From NCBI GenBank assembly GCA_037043235.1, contig JAWRVZ010000057.1:2903501-2967500 (forward strand): a stretch of 64,000 nt of DNA. Direction: 5' to 3'. The translations under genes and the position numbers were made by a program. Origin of the DNA: Rhodeus uyekii. Lineage: Eukaryota; Chordata; Actinopteri; Cypriniformes; Acheilognathidae. Every line of letters begins with the position of its first letter. Positions within the stretch are counted from its first letter, which is position 1. Shown piece after piece: positions 59,001-64,000 of the stretch. The notes below the pieces were generated by a model, which was given only the letters and a program-made list of their open reading frames with translations, was not told where the DNA came from and did no database searches.

Positions 59001-60601
59001 TACTGTATAATGTTCATATCACGTTAGTCTGGGTCTCTCCGTTTCTGCTCTAATGGGCTCTTGTGCACTAACCAAATGAACTAACCAAACAAATTAAAAT
59101 GGGTTTGCTTAAGTATATAGTAGAACTGAACTTGAGCTTTATGTGTCTGTTGCTTGGTGGTTGAGTGTGCCGAAGAATGGTGGACGAGTGTGAACTTTTA
59201 AATTGAGAGGCGTATTTAACACTTTGAAGAGTTTTTTTTTTTTTCAAGTCAACTTTCTTACTTTTTTTTAGTACATAGTCAATATACATTTATGCATTTG
59301 GCAGACACTTTTATCCAAAGCGACTTACATTGCAGTCAAGGAACACATTGAATCAGTTCTTGCTTTCTAAGGGATCGAACCCATGACCTTGGTGTTGTAA
59401 ACACCAATGCTCTACTGATTGAGCTACAGGAAAGCTACTTTCTTAATATTTCTTAGTGTGCATTGTGAATTTATATATATTTTTTCCCTGAAATGGATTG
59501 TGCTGCACATGTTGTCTTTTGAAAAAGTTAATTTATTCCCATAATTTCAGAATTTTATTCTGCAGTAATGCTTTTTTTTTTCTAACCTTGTTTAACATTA
59601 CAGGCTTTTACTTGGCTATGCTGCGTTTCAAGGGTAAAAATACACAGGGCAATGGAAATGATGTTAGACATGAACATATCTCTGATTTTAAACCTGTATT
59701 GTTTTCACACAGATTTCTACTGAACATCTGAAATCATAGACAGATCTACATATGGGCGATTTTACACAAACATACACACAATGCCTGACTTTGTCAGAGA
59801 GAAATGAGGCTCATGGTGTTCTGACTCTTGATTGGTGCTGGTTTTATTGCCACTAATCTCAATGCAATTTTCTGGGCATGATTGAGTTGCTTCTGAATGT
59901 AACCTACTAGATGAACAAATGTCTCTTTATAAGGCTGCTGATGGGCTCGTGGCTGCTCTGTACTTCATGATCCTCCGATTTATTCTCAGCCTGCTTATGT
60001 CTGTCCTCTTAAACCTGTTGATTCATCCTTTAACATTCATAGGGCCAGATATACTAAATGGGGCATAAAAATCTCATAGAAGCGCTGATGGGAATGGAAA
60101 GTTCTGCAGGTGATATACCGAACTAACGGCGCACAAATGAAAGAACACAGACGGAGACGGATCAGTTCCATAATGACAAACACAATCTATCAAGAACAGC
60201 ACAAGTTAACAGCATAAGTTGTGCTTTTTTGGGGGTCGATACATAATGGCGCAAGTACCAGTAAATTGACTAGCGCAAACCTTAGTAAATCATCTTGCAT
60301 GATTCATTTAAATACTCTCCTCCCATAAACTTTGCATCTTTGTCCTACAAATGCATATGCAATGAGATCAGATGCAAAAATAACCCTGTTTATGCCTTTT
60401 CAGCGCTGATTGTTCACTTCCTGACAGTCGTTTTTTAACAGCGAAAGGGTGTTTGTGCTGCACAAGCTGTTAGTAAATCTGGCCCCTAGTAGCAATGATT
60501 TCCCTGATATGAATGGCTTTGATTATATGTTCAGAACGATGTTTTCTTTTTTCCAGCTAAGATATCCCGGAAAATTAACATGATTGCTGATCAGAAAGAT
60601 G
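26858..60601 (+). CDS. stxbp5: stxbp5 (tomosyn-1), 23 exons seen; 3' third lies beyond the window
   Basis: Tomosyn binds syntaxin and SNAP-25 and inhibits SNARE-driven vesicle priming; it is a cytosolic and membrane-associated Lgl-family protein. Coding exons: 26858-27007, 27551-27648, 41192-41273, 41395-41495, 44779-44913, 45054-45117, 45198-45281, 46464-46587, 47351-47429, 47743-47897, 48355-48427, 48496-48643, 49020-49087, 49244-49284, 50856-51076, 52545-52732, 53155-53280, 56645-56796, 57394-57477, 57659-57721, 58812-58868, 58952-58999 and 60557-60601. Phases join without error, giving 795 codons plus one base; the family is about 1150 residues. WD40-type segments (DDSIHLWNLRQK, VVLWDLKSKK, HADGSIKFWDSS) belong to the two N-terminal propellers. 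A Ser/Pro linker (52600-52710) and a variable linker (exons 18-23) follow. The C-terminal R-SNARE-like coil is outside the window. Residues such as HISDNPMDEGK, SHPSTSS and SDGLRDNVPCLK favour tomosyn-1 over STXBP5L. I cannot tell the fish a and b copies apart. Confidence 0.95.
27551..27648 (+). CDS. stxbp5: stxbp5 exon 2
   Basis: TLRHGFPYQPSSMAFDPVQK to GALRL, the start of the first propeller. Acceptor TTTACAG, donor GTATCC. It ends after two bases of a Leu codon and is followed by a 13.5-kb intron. Confidence 0.95.
27649..28240 (+). other. Intron 2, first part, nothing assigned
   Basis: AT-rich intronic sequence. Several short frames, none supported. Confidence 0.4.
28330..29530 (+). repeat. 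Old dispersed repeat, copy 1, split by a DNA element
   Basis: 28430-28834 and 29447-29525 match in order the uninterrupted sequence at 45770-46160: GGTAACTGTAACCATGGTAT, TTCACACTTTTTCCAGCA, ATAAACATGTAATATTATTA, TTTTATGATTAAACT and a C-run. The two halves are separated by the element at 28835-29445. The family is unidentified and without coding capacity. Confidence 0.7.
28835..29445. mobile_element. 611-bp TA-flanked element with CNGTATTTTCC ends, copy 1
   Basis: Termini CAGTATTTTCCTGCATATAA and TTATATGCGGGAAAATACGG are inverted and flanked by TA on both sides (28833-28834, 29446-29447), the Tc1/mariner-type target duplication. Internal motifs TATAACCCGCACCC recur. A C-homopolymer of 24 bp (29367-29390) lies inside. 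No transposase frame; it is non-autonomous. Confidence 0.8.
29531..30790 (+). other. Intron 2, nothing assigned
   Basis: Mixed intronic sequence. Overlapping short frames at 29648-30081 on both strands have no recognised domain. Confidence 0.35.
30793..31674. mobile_element. About 880-bp element with GTGTGTTCACACTT ends
   Basis: The left end GTGTGTTCACACTT and right end AAATGTGAACACAC are inverted. No transposase frame was found. The target duplication is not clear, so the superfamily is open. Confidence 0.5.
31675..33309 (+). other. Intron 2, unassigned apart from an inverted repeat
   Basis: A near-perfect inverted repeat lies at 31993-32080. Otherwise only short unsupported frames. Confidence 0.4.
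31993..32080. repeat. Inverted repeat, 28-32-bp arms
   Basis: The arm AAAATGCCATTGATACACAG..AAGTC (31993-32020) pairs with GACTTCATCTGAATGTGTAT..TTTT (32049-32080) apart from an extra AATG-type step. A 28-bp loop separates them. It could fold as a hairpin or be the core of a short MITE. Confidence 0.75.
33310..33949 (-). pseudogene. Tc1-like transposon remnant
   Basis: The right edge TTATTTTTTGGAGCAGTGTA is, on the minus strand, the terminal TACACTGCTCCAAAAAATAA of a common fish Tc1-like family. Toward 33310 the minus strand resembles its transposase nucleotide sequence (GATGAGAGCAGGTTCACACT near 33500-33480, then CAGCATGACCGGTT). It is deleted and has no open frame; the left terminus is absent. 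Confidence 0.6.
33950..35293 (+). other. Intron 2, nothing assigned
   Basis: No gene or identifiable repeat. The stretch 34560-34800 is less AT-rich and could be checked for conservation. Confidence 0.35.
35296..35902. mobile_element. 607-bp TA-flanked element, copy 2
   Basis: Termini CCGTATTTTTCCGCATATAA and TTATATGCGGGGAAATACGG, flanked by TA (35294-35295, 35903-35904). Internal GGGTGCGGGTTATATAAGGG repeats occur near both ends. Same family as 28835-29445, and better preserved at the termini. No transposase frame. Confidence 0.85.
35905..37655 (+). other. Intron 2, nothing assigned
   Basis: A short TATG microsatellite is at 36958-36976. No gene or larger repeat recognised. Confidence 0.35.
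37660..38210 (+). repeat. Possible LTR fragment
   Basis: CACTCTGTGCTCTCTGC, an ACCAATCAA box (37729), AAATGCAAGTAGCCCT (also seen as CATGCAAGTAGCCCT in LTR A near 2321) and CTAATAAATAGTG near 38150 follow in LTR-like order. The boundaries are not defined. Confidence 0.35.
38211..41191 (+). other. Intron 2, last part, mostly unassigned
   Basis: A fragment at 38800-38905 with CAGTGTATCGTATCGAAG and AGGTATCGTAACAGCACT resembles the end of a common fish DNA transposon. A C-homopolymer lies at 40990-41001. No gene recognised. Confidence 0.35.
41192..41273 (+). CDS. stxbp5: stxbp5 exon 3
   Basis: Encodes (L)FGRAGVECYCQHESG to LEFLVNE, propeller 1. Acceptor CCTGCAG, donor GTGAGT. Phase 2 to 0. Confidence 0.95.
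41395..41495 (+). CDS. stxbp5: stxbp5 exon 4
   Basis: GALVSALADDSIHLWNLRQK to KFNRER, one WD repeat ending WN. Acceptor CATAG, donor GTAAGG. Phase 0 to 2. Confidence 0.95.
41671..43790 (-). mobile_element. L2-clade LINE in antisense, inactivated
   Basis: Non-LTR retrotransposon inside intron 4, opposite to the gene. The minus-strand frame 43090-42665 has INQSGFMKGHSTETALLSV, VLILLDLSAA and GVPQGSVLGPLL; the frame 42655-41945 has WMKEHNLRLHLAKTELLVFP and VISRLDYCNTLLVGLPAS. Between them is a frameshift, and the catalytic box reads CYADY rather than CYADD near 42700. Upstream pieces (43646-43434 and 43391-43188) are in other frames. The 3' tail (41671-41726) ends in TAAATG-type repeats and shares ATGCTTTTATCCAAAGCGAC with nearby SINEs. 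The 5' boundary is approximate. Confidence 0.85.
43791..44778 (+). other. Intron 4, last part, nothing assigned
   Basis: T-rich intronic sequence. No gene or repeat recognised. Confidence 0.4.
44779..44913 (+). CDS. stxbp5: stxbp5 exon 5
   Basis: (R)ITFCHLPFQSKWLYVGTER to VIMWNKAIE(L). This is among the most conserved segments of tomosyns. Acceptor TTGGCAG, donor GTAAGC. Phase 2 to 2. Confidence 0.96.
45054..45117 (+). CDS. stxbp5: stxbp5 exon 6
   Basis: SSKSHPGPVVHISDNPMDEGK. The ISDNPMDEGK form is typical of tomosyn-1. Acceptor TTAACAG, donor GTACGA. Confidence 0.95.
45198..45281 (+). CDS. stxbp5: stxbp5 exon 7
   Basis: LLIGFECGIVVLWDLKSKK to YNYDE; exactly 28 codons in phase 0. Acceptor TTTGCAG, donor GTAAGA. 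Confidence 0.95.
45600..46165 (+). repeat. Old dispersed repeat, copy 2, uninterrupted
   Basis: Matches the two halves of copy 1 at 28430-28834 and 29447-29525 in the same order and orientation, without the 611-bp element between them. It lies in intron 7. Family unidentified. Confidence 0.65.
46464..46587 (+). CDS. stxbp5: stxbp5 exon 8
   Basis: AIHSVAWHHEGKQFVCSHSD to IITPH(G). Acceptor CATGCAG, donor GTAAGC. Phase 0 to 1. Confidence 0.95.
47015..47192 (-). mobile_element. tRNA-derived SINE with L2-like tail, copy 1
   Basis: On the minus strand it begins with a box A-like GTAGCTCAAACAGTAGAGCA (near 47181-47162) and has a box B-like GGGTTTGATTCCC (near 47145-47133). It ends in AGTTGCTTTGGATAAAAGCA and a TAAATG tail at 47015. 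The head is tRNA-like and the tail matches the L2 LINE at 41671, as in HAmo-type cyprinid SINEs. It is not a functional tRNA gene, because the acceptor stem is missing. Confidence 0.8.
47351..47429 (+). CDS. stxbp5: stxbp5 exon 9
   Basis: (G)KQPKDGKKPEPCKPILKVE to TTRAG. Acceptor TCCCAG, donor GTAAGG. Phase 1 to 2. Confidence 0.94.
47743..47897 (+). CDS. stxbp5: stxbp5 exon 10, with GC donor
   Basis: DPFMILCGGLSYDTVGRR to LTLCETPYPN(D), an Lgl-type region. The exon must end at 47897 to join FQEPYAVVV in the next exon in frame, and the following bases are GCAAGT rather than GT. Donor context ACG/GCAAGT is otherwise strong. Confidence 0.93.
48078..48195 (+). repeat. Tigger-like terminal fragment
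   Basis: GTAGTACCTTGAGATATTAG CATAATCCGT resembles the left end of the elements at 55315 and 61592 (CAGTAATACCTC, GAGCATAATCCGTTCC). Only a degraded end remains, after a CT/TA microsatellite (48026-48080). Confidence 0.55.
48355..48427 (+). CDS. stxbp5: stxbp5 exon 11
   Basis: (D)FQEPYAVVVLLEKDLVVID to LAQI(G). Acceptor CCACAG, donor GTGAGT. Phase 1 to 2. Confidence 0.95.
48496..48643 (+). CDS. stxbp5: stxbp5 exon 12
   Basis: YPIFENPYPLSIHESPVTCC to KRQGFSKK. Acceptor TGTGCAG, donor GTAACG. Phase 2 to 0. Confidence 0.96.
49020..49087 (+). CDS. stxbp5: stxbp5 exon 13
   Basis: QWPVSGGNWGQGTLSFSEII to IT(G). Acceptor ATGTAG, donor GTAAGT. Phase 0 to 2. Confidence 0.94.
49244..49284 (+). CDS. 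stxbp5: stxbp5 exon 14
   Basis: (G)HADGSIKFWDSSA(L), a WD repeat end. Only 41 bp. Acceptor CAACAG, donor GTGAGT. Phase 2 to 1. Confidence 0.94.
49343..50536 (+). mobile_element. Nearly complete Tc1-like transposon, transposase broken
   Basis: 1194 bp with inverted ends CACTCACCTTAAGGATTATT and AATAATCCTTTAGGTGAGTG flanked by TA (49341-49342, 50537-50538), the Tc1/mariner duplication. The transposase starts MGKKGDFSNFERGM with a DNA-binding QLLGFSRSTISRVYKEW, then meets TGA at 49625-49627. More stops follow (49680, 49918) before the catalytic segment with WSDESRF and GGGGVMVWGMFSW. The second Asp region is interrupted and SPDLNPIEHLWD sits in another frame. Inactive, but the ends are intact. 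It lies 58 bp after exon 14. Confidence 0.92.
50856..51076 (+). CDS. stxbp5: stxbp5 exon 15
   Basis: MLQVLYKLKTAKVFEKPRGK through DPFAIQILSWCPESRV to EVTTEVVQ, propeller 2. Acceptor CTGTCAG, donor GTCTGA, a weak site. Phase 1 to 0. Confidence 0.95.
51186..51605. repeat. MITE-like repeat, copy 1
   Basis: Shares ACCAGTAAATTGACTAGCGC, CATGATTCATTTAAATACTC and CTTTTCAGCGCT with 60037-60486 in the same order. The ends GATTTACTAA and TTAGATTTGGCCC are roughly inverted. No coding capacity. Sits in intron 15. Confidence 0.7.
52097..52162 (+). repeat. TG-rich microsatellite
   Basis: Interrupted (TG)n with TCTCTG steps in intron 15. Confidence 0.9.
52545..52732 (+). CDS. stxbp5: stxbp5 exon 16
   Basis: LLEVRMQCELNDVESPE, then a Ser/Pro/Thr-rich low-complexity linker with PQSHPSTSSNNSSDGLRDN to VPCL(K). 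Such loops are typical of tomosyn propeller 2. Acceptor GTGTAG, donor GTACAG. Phase 0 to 2. Confidence 0.95.
52855..53086 (+). repeat. Compound GA/CA microsatellite
   Basis: About 230 bp of (GA)n and (CA)n blocks in intron 16, ending 69 bp before exon 17. Frames in it are not genes. Confidence 0.95.
53155..53280 (+). CDS. stxbp5: stxbp5 exon 17
   Basis: (K)VRSSPLKQSSGYQVELLIQL to SLAVNSAYG(L). Acceptor GGCCAG, donor GTGAGT. Phase 2 to 2. Confidence 0.95.
53285..54340 (+). other. Intron 17, first part, nothing assigned
   Basis: AT-rich sequence with no gene or repeat recognised. Confidence 0.4.
54355..54868. mobile_element. Palindromic element with AAATCTCACTCCC ends
   Basis: Arms of 63 bp at 54422-54484 and 54641-54703 are inverted with one mismatch (AGAAAAATACACCTGTGAAA onward). 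The outer ends ACCGAAATCTCACTCCC and GGGAGTGAGATTTGAAACC are also inverted. Between the arms is a shorter direct repeat (ATAAATATG type). No coding capacity. This is a foldback or MITE structure. Confidence 0.75.
54869..55314 (+). other. Intron 17, GC-richer stretch, unassigned
   Basis: Pyrimidine-rich sequence with a small hairpin CCACGGC/GCCGTGG (55074-55091) and a C-homopolymer (55133-55148). The frame at 54845-55213 has no domain. Confidence 0.35.
55315..55971. mobile_element. Tigger/pogo-like non-autonomous element, 657 bp
   Basis: Ends CAGTAATACCTCAATTTACG and CGTAAACCGAGGTAGTACTG, inverted and flanked by TA (55313-55314, 55972-55973). The ACCTC terminal motif is typical of Tigger/pogo. 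Only short frames are present. Confidence 0.75.
55988..56205. repeat. MITE fragment with GGTAACACTTTAGTAT end
   Basis: Left end TGGTAACACTTTAGTATCC, then ACTAGTTGCTCATTATCATG and AGCAGTAAATTAGGAGTCAT, a common cyprinid short element. The right terminus is lost. Confidence 0.65.
56645..56796 (+). CDS. stxbp5: stxbp5 exon 18
   Basis: (L)VAFGNGNGLAVVDYVQKTL through AELYGSADPHHRQPRSPRK to ARQPSA(G). Enters the basic linker after the second propeller. Acceptor TTTACAG, donor GTGAAC. Phase 2 to 1. Confidence 0.95.
57394..57477 (+). CDS. stxbp5: stxbp5 exon 19, probable cassette exon
   Basis: 84 bp, phase 1 at both ends, encoding (D)TLHKKSCMSGLSVFYSESV then KKLRSSYL(S). The pattern CMxGLSxFYxxxxKxxRxSY resembles a variable exon of tomosyns. 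The acceptor is GTAAAG after a pyrimidine-rich run and the donor is GTAAGT. Skipping it keeps frame (SAG directly to LCDGN). Confidence 0.75.
57659..57721 (+). CDS. stxbp5: stxbp5 exon 20
   Basis: LCDGNDASAAPEEKCKSPTS, phase 1 to 1, 63 bp. The CKSPTS motif is shared by tomosyn linkers and could be phosphorylated. Acceptor TCAACAG, donor GTAAAG. Confidence 0.93.
58812..58868 (+). CDS. stxbp5: stxbp5 exon 21
   Basis: (G)SGSPYNSDEDTKQKFIDK, phase 1 to 1, 57 bp. Acidic and Ser-rich linker. Acceptor CTTTAG, donor GTACAG. Confidence 0.93.
58952..58999 (+). CDS. stxbp5: stxbp5 exon 22
   Basis: (V)RSKRKQISKTVANDF, phase 1 to 1, 48 bp. Basic segment matching the tomosyn KVKxxSRxFSKxVAND region. Acceptor TTCCAG, donor GTACTG. 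Confidence 0.92.
59285..59432 (-). mobile_element. tRNA-derived SINE with L2-like tail, copy 2
   Basis: Minus-strand box A-like GTAGCTCAATCAGTAGAGCA (near 59428-59409) and box B-like GGGTTCGATCCC (near 59390). The tail AAGTCGCTTTGGATAAAAGT leads to TAAATGTA at 59285. Same family and orientation as 47015-47192. Sits in intron 22. Confidence 0.82.
60037..60486. mobile_element. MITE-like repeat, copy 2, with GGGCCAGATNTACTAA ends
   Basis: Ends GGGCCAGATATACTAA (about 60041-60056) and TTAGTAAATCTGGCCCC (about 60470-60486) are inverted. The internal sequence matches 51186-51605. No coding capacity. Confidence 0.8.
60557..60601 (+). CDS. stxbp5: stxbp5 exon 23, last exon in window
   Basis: (A)KISRKINMIADQKD, phase 1 to 1, 45 bp. 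It corresponds to the AKMSRKL.. segment of tomosyns. Acceptor TTCCAG, donor GTAAGC. The expected next exons (a Ser/Arg-rich segment, then the C-terminal part) were not found up to 64000. Confidence 0.92.
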
Positions 60602-61139
60602 GTAAGCGTTTGTTCTCACACTTTAGTTTCTAGGAGTAGCTGTGCATCTTTTGCAGGTGATCTTTTTCTTCCTGCTTATGTAAACTGGGCGTTATTTTAA
60701 GCAGCACTTGTCATTCGATTTGAAAGGGCAGCTCTTGAAATAGCAGTATGTACTAAAACTTTGTTCCCAACCTTAATGAGCTGCATCTGTGAACCATCTG
60801 TATTATCTGCAATAGTAGTGCTGTAGTTCGTAGTCTACATAGATTACCGCCAAGAAGACTGGTCCGGTTTATAGCTATTCTAGGTCTGAAAATGAACCAG
60901 TCACAGGTTGAATTAATCTGAAAAAGCAGACACTACAATAATAAATGCACTAAATAATTATATTTAAATCATACTTGCTATCAGAGGTATTTCAGGAATT
61001 GTAGACCTAGAATTTAGGTCTATATAGTAGGGGTGTAACAATACACAATTCGATACAAATCGCATTTCTGAACTTGATATGATACTTCTGCGATATTTTA
61101 AGCCAAAATAAAGAAGATTTTTTTTATTTATTATTACTG

Positions 61140-61432
61140 AAGTAATAAGTAATTTTTATTAGTAATGTGTACTAACAATAAACTGCACTTCTACAGCATT
61201 TATTAATCTTTGTTAATGTTAATTTCAACATTTTCTAAGACATTATTAACATCAAAAGTTGTATTTGTTTGTTAATGCACTGAAGTAAAATGAACAAACA
61301 ATCAAGAGCAGTATTTTTATTAACTAACGTTAACAAAGTTTGTTAAATAATGTAACAAATGTTTTGCTCATGGTTAGTTCATTTTAGTTATTACACTAAT
61401 GTTAACAAATGTGACCTTATTGTAAAGTGTTT
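61140..61432. repeat. MITE related to the 17943 family, left end lost
   Basis: CTACAGCATTTATTAATCTT, TTAACTAACGTTAACAAAG and the right end CCTTATTGTAAAGTGTTTC identify the same broad family as 17943-18260. Confidence 0.75.
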
Positions 61433-61591
61433 CTATTATTTAAATTTACAGTACTTTTTTTTTTATCAAGACCCGCAAATATTCAAACATTCTATTATTA
61501 TCCATTATATTCAATGTTATATAATTAATAGTTTGACATAGTAATGTCACTGAAACTTTCTTTTTTCTTTCTCACGCTCCACTGCATTATA

Positions 61592-62473
61592 CAGTAATAC
61601 CTCTAGATACGAGCATAATCCGTTCCAGGGCGGAGCTCGTAACTTGAATTGCTCGTATCTAGAATCGTGTTTTTTCATAAGAAATAATAGAAAACAAATT
61701 AATCCGTTCCAGATCTGTAACAATGGAAAAAAACGTTTTTTTTTTATTGGTACAGACACACACAATTATAGTACATGTATACAGTATAAGGATTCGTGTG
61801 ATATCAAATAAAATGTGTTTTTAATTATAAGTTTTTACAGACAGCAGCAGCAGGCGCGGAGGAGAGAGGAAGGGGGTTGGTACACAGACACTTGATTCCG
61901 TATCGTATCTTACACGAACACTACATAACTTACGTAAACTTAAATTAACACGACTGAACTTAGCTTATGTATTTTTAAAAAAACTTTTCTATTTTCTATT
62001 ATTGTTTTGATTTTTTTCGATTTGTTTTCTTCCCTTTTTTTCGCCTGACTACCCTCACTTTCACTTTCATTTGGCTCTCTTTTAAAAATGAGTAAGGCAC
62101 GTTTCGTCAAGGCGCCGAAGCACAACCAGTAGACAACTTATCAGGGTGTTTGTTTTCATTGAAATCAGAAACCTTTTGCAACATAGCCATCACTTCCTTA
62201 ATTTCACTTGTAAAAATGTTTTCCTCCGGTTCACCCTCCTCCTCCTCGCCACTGCTGAGCTCTTGCAACACCTGCGTATGTTCCATCGTCTGCAGCTCGA
62301 TCAACTCTTCAGTCGACAGTTCCTCCTGAAGTGAAGTGAACGAGCGTCGGCGTCGGTACACGTGCTCGTATCTCGTATATTTACTCGTATCTAGAAGCAA
62401 AAATCTGCCCCAAGGCTTGCTCGTATCTTGGAATACTCGAATGCAGAAACGCTCGTATCTTGAGGTATTACTG
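61592..62473 (-). mobile_element. Tigger-like element with a transposase C-terminal remnant
   Basis: 882 bp with ends CAGTAATACCTCTAGATACG and CGTATCTTGAGGTATTACTG, flanked by TA (61590-61591, 62474-62475). The minus-strand frame at 62499-62107 contains LSTEELIELQTMEH, an acidic run and FTSEIKEVMAMLQKV, resembling the acidic C-terminal part of Tigger transposases. The DNA-binding and catalytic parts are missing, so the element is an internally deleted, non-autonomous copy. A basic GCAGCAGCAGGCGCGGAGG stretch lies at 61842-61863. Confidence 0.8.
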
Positions 62474-62702
62474 TATGCGCAATTATATGCACTATACACA
62501 TATTAGAAAAAAACTATTTAAAATGCTTTGAATAATTATACTACTAAATGTGAAATGGCGATTTAAATTTTCACTTTGAGGAGTGCCGTTCCAGCAGAGC
62601 GTATGCACTTCAGATCACCAATGCAATCAATCAAAATCTCATTTTTATAGAAAGCATCATCCAAAAATGTAATTTCTGCATTTACTCATTTACTTAAACG
62701 TT

Positions 62703-62847
62703 TGATAATTTTACCGCGGACCGGGGAGGTGGTGCGCAATTGTTGACGGGGGGTGGGGTGCGCGCGATTGTTGAATCACACCTCCTTACCGCCAAAGCTA
62801 CAGCGTCGCAGCCGCTCAAGGACCGGGGGTTGGGGACCACTACAGTA
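62703..62847. repeat. hAT-type terminal fragment
   Basis: ACCGCGGACCGGGGAGG and GGACCGGGGGTTGGGGACCA are, read inverted, the TGGTCCCCAACCCCCGGTCC end seen in hAT (Charlie-like) elements. High GC against AT-rich surroundings. Confidence 0.6.
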
Positions 62848-63112
62848 TTCGCGTTGTTGAAAATCTGTTAATCTATTCACCACTCAGTTGGTTATTTTTA
62901 CGATTCACTTATGACATTTGTTGGATGTTTTAAGTTTAAGAGGAATGGAATTTAAATGGAGGAACAGAAATCATTTTTGGTTGAAGTATAGCTTATAAAC
63001 TCATTAAGCTGAGCCTTGAATAAAACTAAATATCGCAAGTCATATCGTTGCTTTTTTATACTGTGATATCTTGGTTTAATGATTTATCGTTTAACGCCTA
63101 CTGTATAGACTG

Positions 63113-64000
63113 TAGACTTGCATGCGTGAATGTCGGAAAAGTGTACAAATATACAATATATACATTAGCTAGCTAGTTAAACTTTATGCTTACTGTTGTG
63201 AAAGGGGTTGTGGAAAGGAAGGTACGGCGTTATTGTTCTCTCCCTGGTATGAAACACCAGAGTTGTGTGAAGGACACAAAGAGGAAACACGCAGCATCTT
63301 TCCGTGAGACCTCATTATGTGACCCCAGTGAGTGGCCTTATTACAGGCTGACCTGACCTGATTTGGACTGGTTCATGCTAACTCTCACTGGAGCTTACCG
63401 TGTGCAGTTTGTCTGTTGTTATGAACTAATGTTTTATTCCTCACCTTTTTTTCACCATTTTAAACTGATTACAGATTAAGGTTTAATATTTTTAGTGCAC
63501 AAAACAATTGAATCAATCTTTCATCCTCCTGAAACTAAGCAGATTATGGATTTTGACCTCATAATACTGTTCACATTTGATGTGTAATCCTTAAATTCCC
63601 AATGGTGTAATCATAGAACACTATATATATATTTTTCAGCTAGTCATTTACTATGATCAGACCAGCAATAACCCGTGTCGTATTAACTCTTTTTGATTGG
63701 TTAGGGACTGGTATGAGCTGGTATTTTATGATTTACTAACCAATTGCAGACATTTTACAGGAGAATCTCACCGACCAATGAACTTCATCAAGAATCATAT
63801 TTCACTGCAAATTCAAATGAAGAAAATGTTATACTGAATAAATTCAGTCCAACAAACTGCTGTTATGTAAAATTATTAATAATTATTATATTAATAATTC
63901 CGATTTGGGGTGAAACATGAGCCAGGCATTATCTTGTCTGTTTTGTTGAGGTTCACTGTGTCTATACTAAAATAAATGTTATAGATTTTGAGGTTTTGTG
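63113..64000 (+). other. Right-edge intronic sequence, nothing assigned
   Basis: AT-rich intron of stxbp5. I looked for the next stxbp5 exon (a Ser/Arg-rich segment) and did not find one. Confidence 0.4.

Larger units (their letters stand above)
61023..63112. mobile_element. hAT-like composite element with nested insertions
   Basis: The left end AGTAGGGGTGTAACAATACA and right end, read inverted, AGTAGGCGTTAAACGATAAA match as terminal repeats. Near the ends, CGATACAAATCGC and AAATATCGCAAGTCATATCG are typical of a common fish hAT-like family. Inside are a GTTAACATTAG-type MITE (61140-61432), a Tigger-like element (61592-62473) and a third end fragment (62703-62847). No intact transposase of the outer element is seen. 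Confidence 0.6.

Overview
The window looks like genomic DNA of a bony fish, probably a cypriniform. It has one large intron-rich host gene buried in many transposable elements of fish type: a 5S-rRNA-derived SINE, tRNA-derived SINEs with LINE-like tails, L2-clade LINEs, a chromodomain Ty3/Gypsy element, Tc1, Tigger and hAT relatives, and palindromic MITEs. The species assignment is inference from element types. I saw no bacterial genes, CRISPR arrays or true RNA genes.

Left part (1-17246): a minus-strand SINE fragment (1-241), an unassigned stretch, and a large LTR (1417-2575). Then comes a tandem array of a 32-bp unit that fills about 7.9 kb in three blocks (2576-4175, 5758-10704, 15852-17246; roughly 250 units). 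Block 1 and block 2 are separated by a second, related LTR (4176-5757) with a 4-bp target duplication. Blocks 2 and 3 are separated by a complete Ty3/Gypsy chromovirus (10705-15851) with identical 424-bp LTRs, a 5-bp target duplication, intact gag and intact pol. A perfect 11-nt match between its predicted transcript start and its primer site points to Tf1/sushi-type self-priming. Long forward reading frames in the array are artefacts of a stop-free 32-bp unit.

Middle part (17247-26380): old repeats, namely a palindromic MITE, an inverted Gypsy RNase H fossil, a decayed LTR element with a 3' LTR at 25045-25376, and a broken L2 LINE (22269-24984) inserted in it. An AT-rich 108-bp-period repeat lies just before a CpG-rich promoter.

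Right part (26390-64000): stxbp5 (tomosyn-1, a syntaxin-binding WD40 protein that restrains SNARE-dependent exocytosis). I placed 23 coding exons whose phases join without error into about 795 codons; the last third, including the expected C-terminal SNARE-like segment, lies beyond the right edge. Exon 10 ends in a GC donor, and from exon 19 on every exon is phase-1 symmetric, which suits modular alternative splicing of the linker. The introns hold two related TA-flanked elements near 610 bp, Tc1 remnants, an antisense L2 copy, SINEs, Tigger-like elements, several inverted repeats and a composite hAT-like element with nested insertions.
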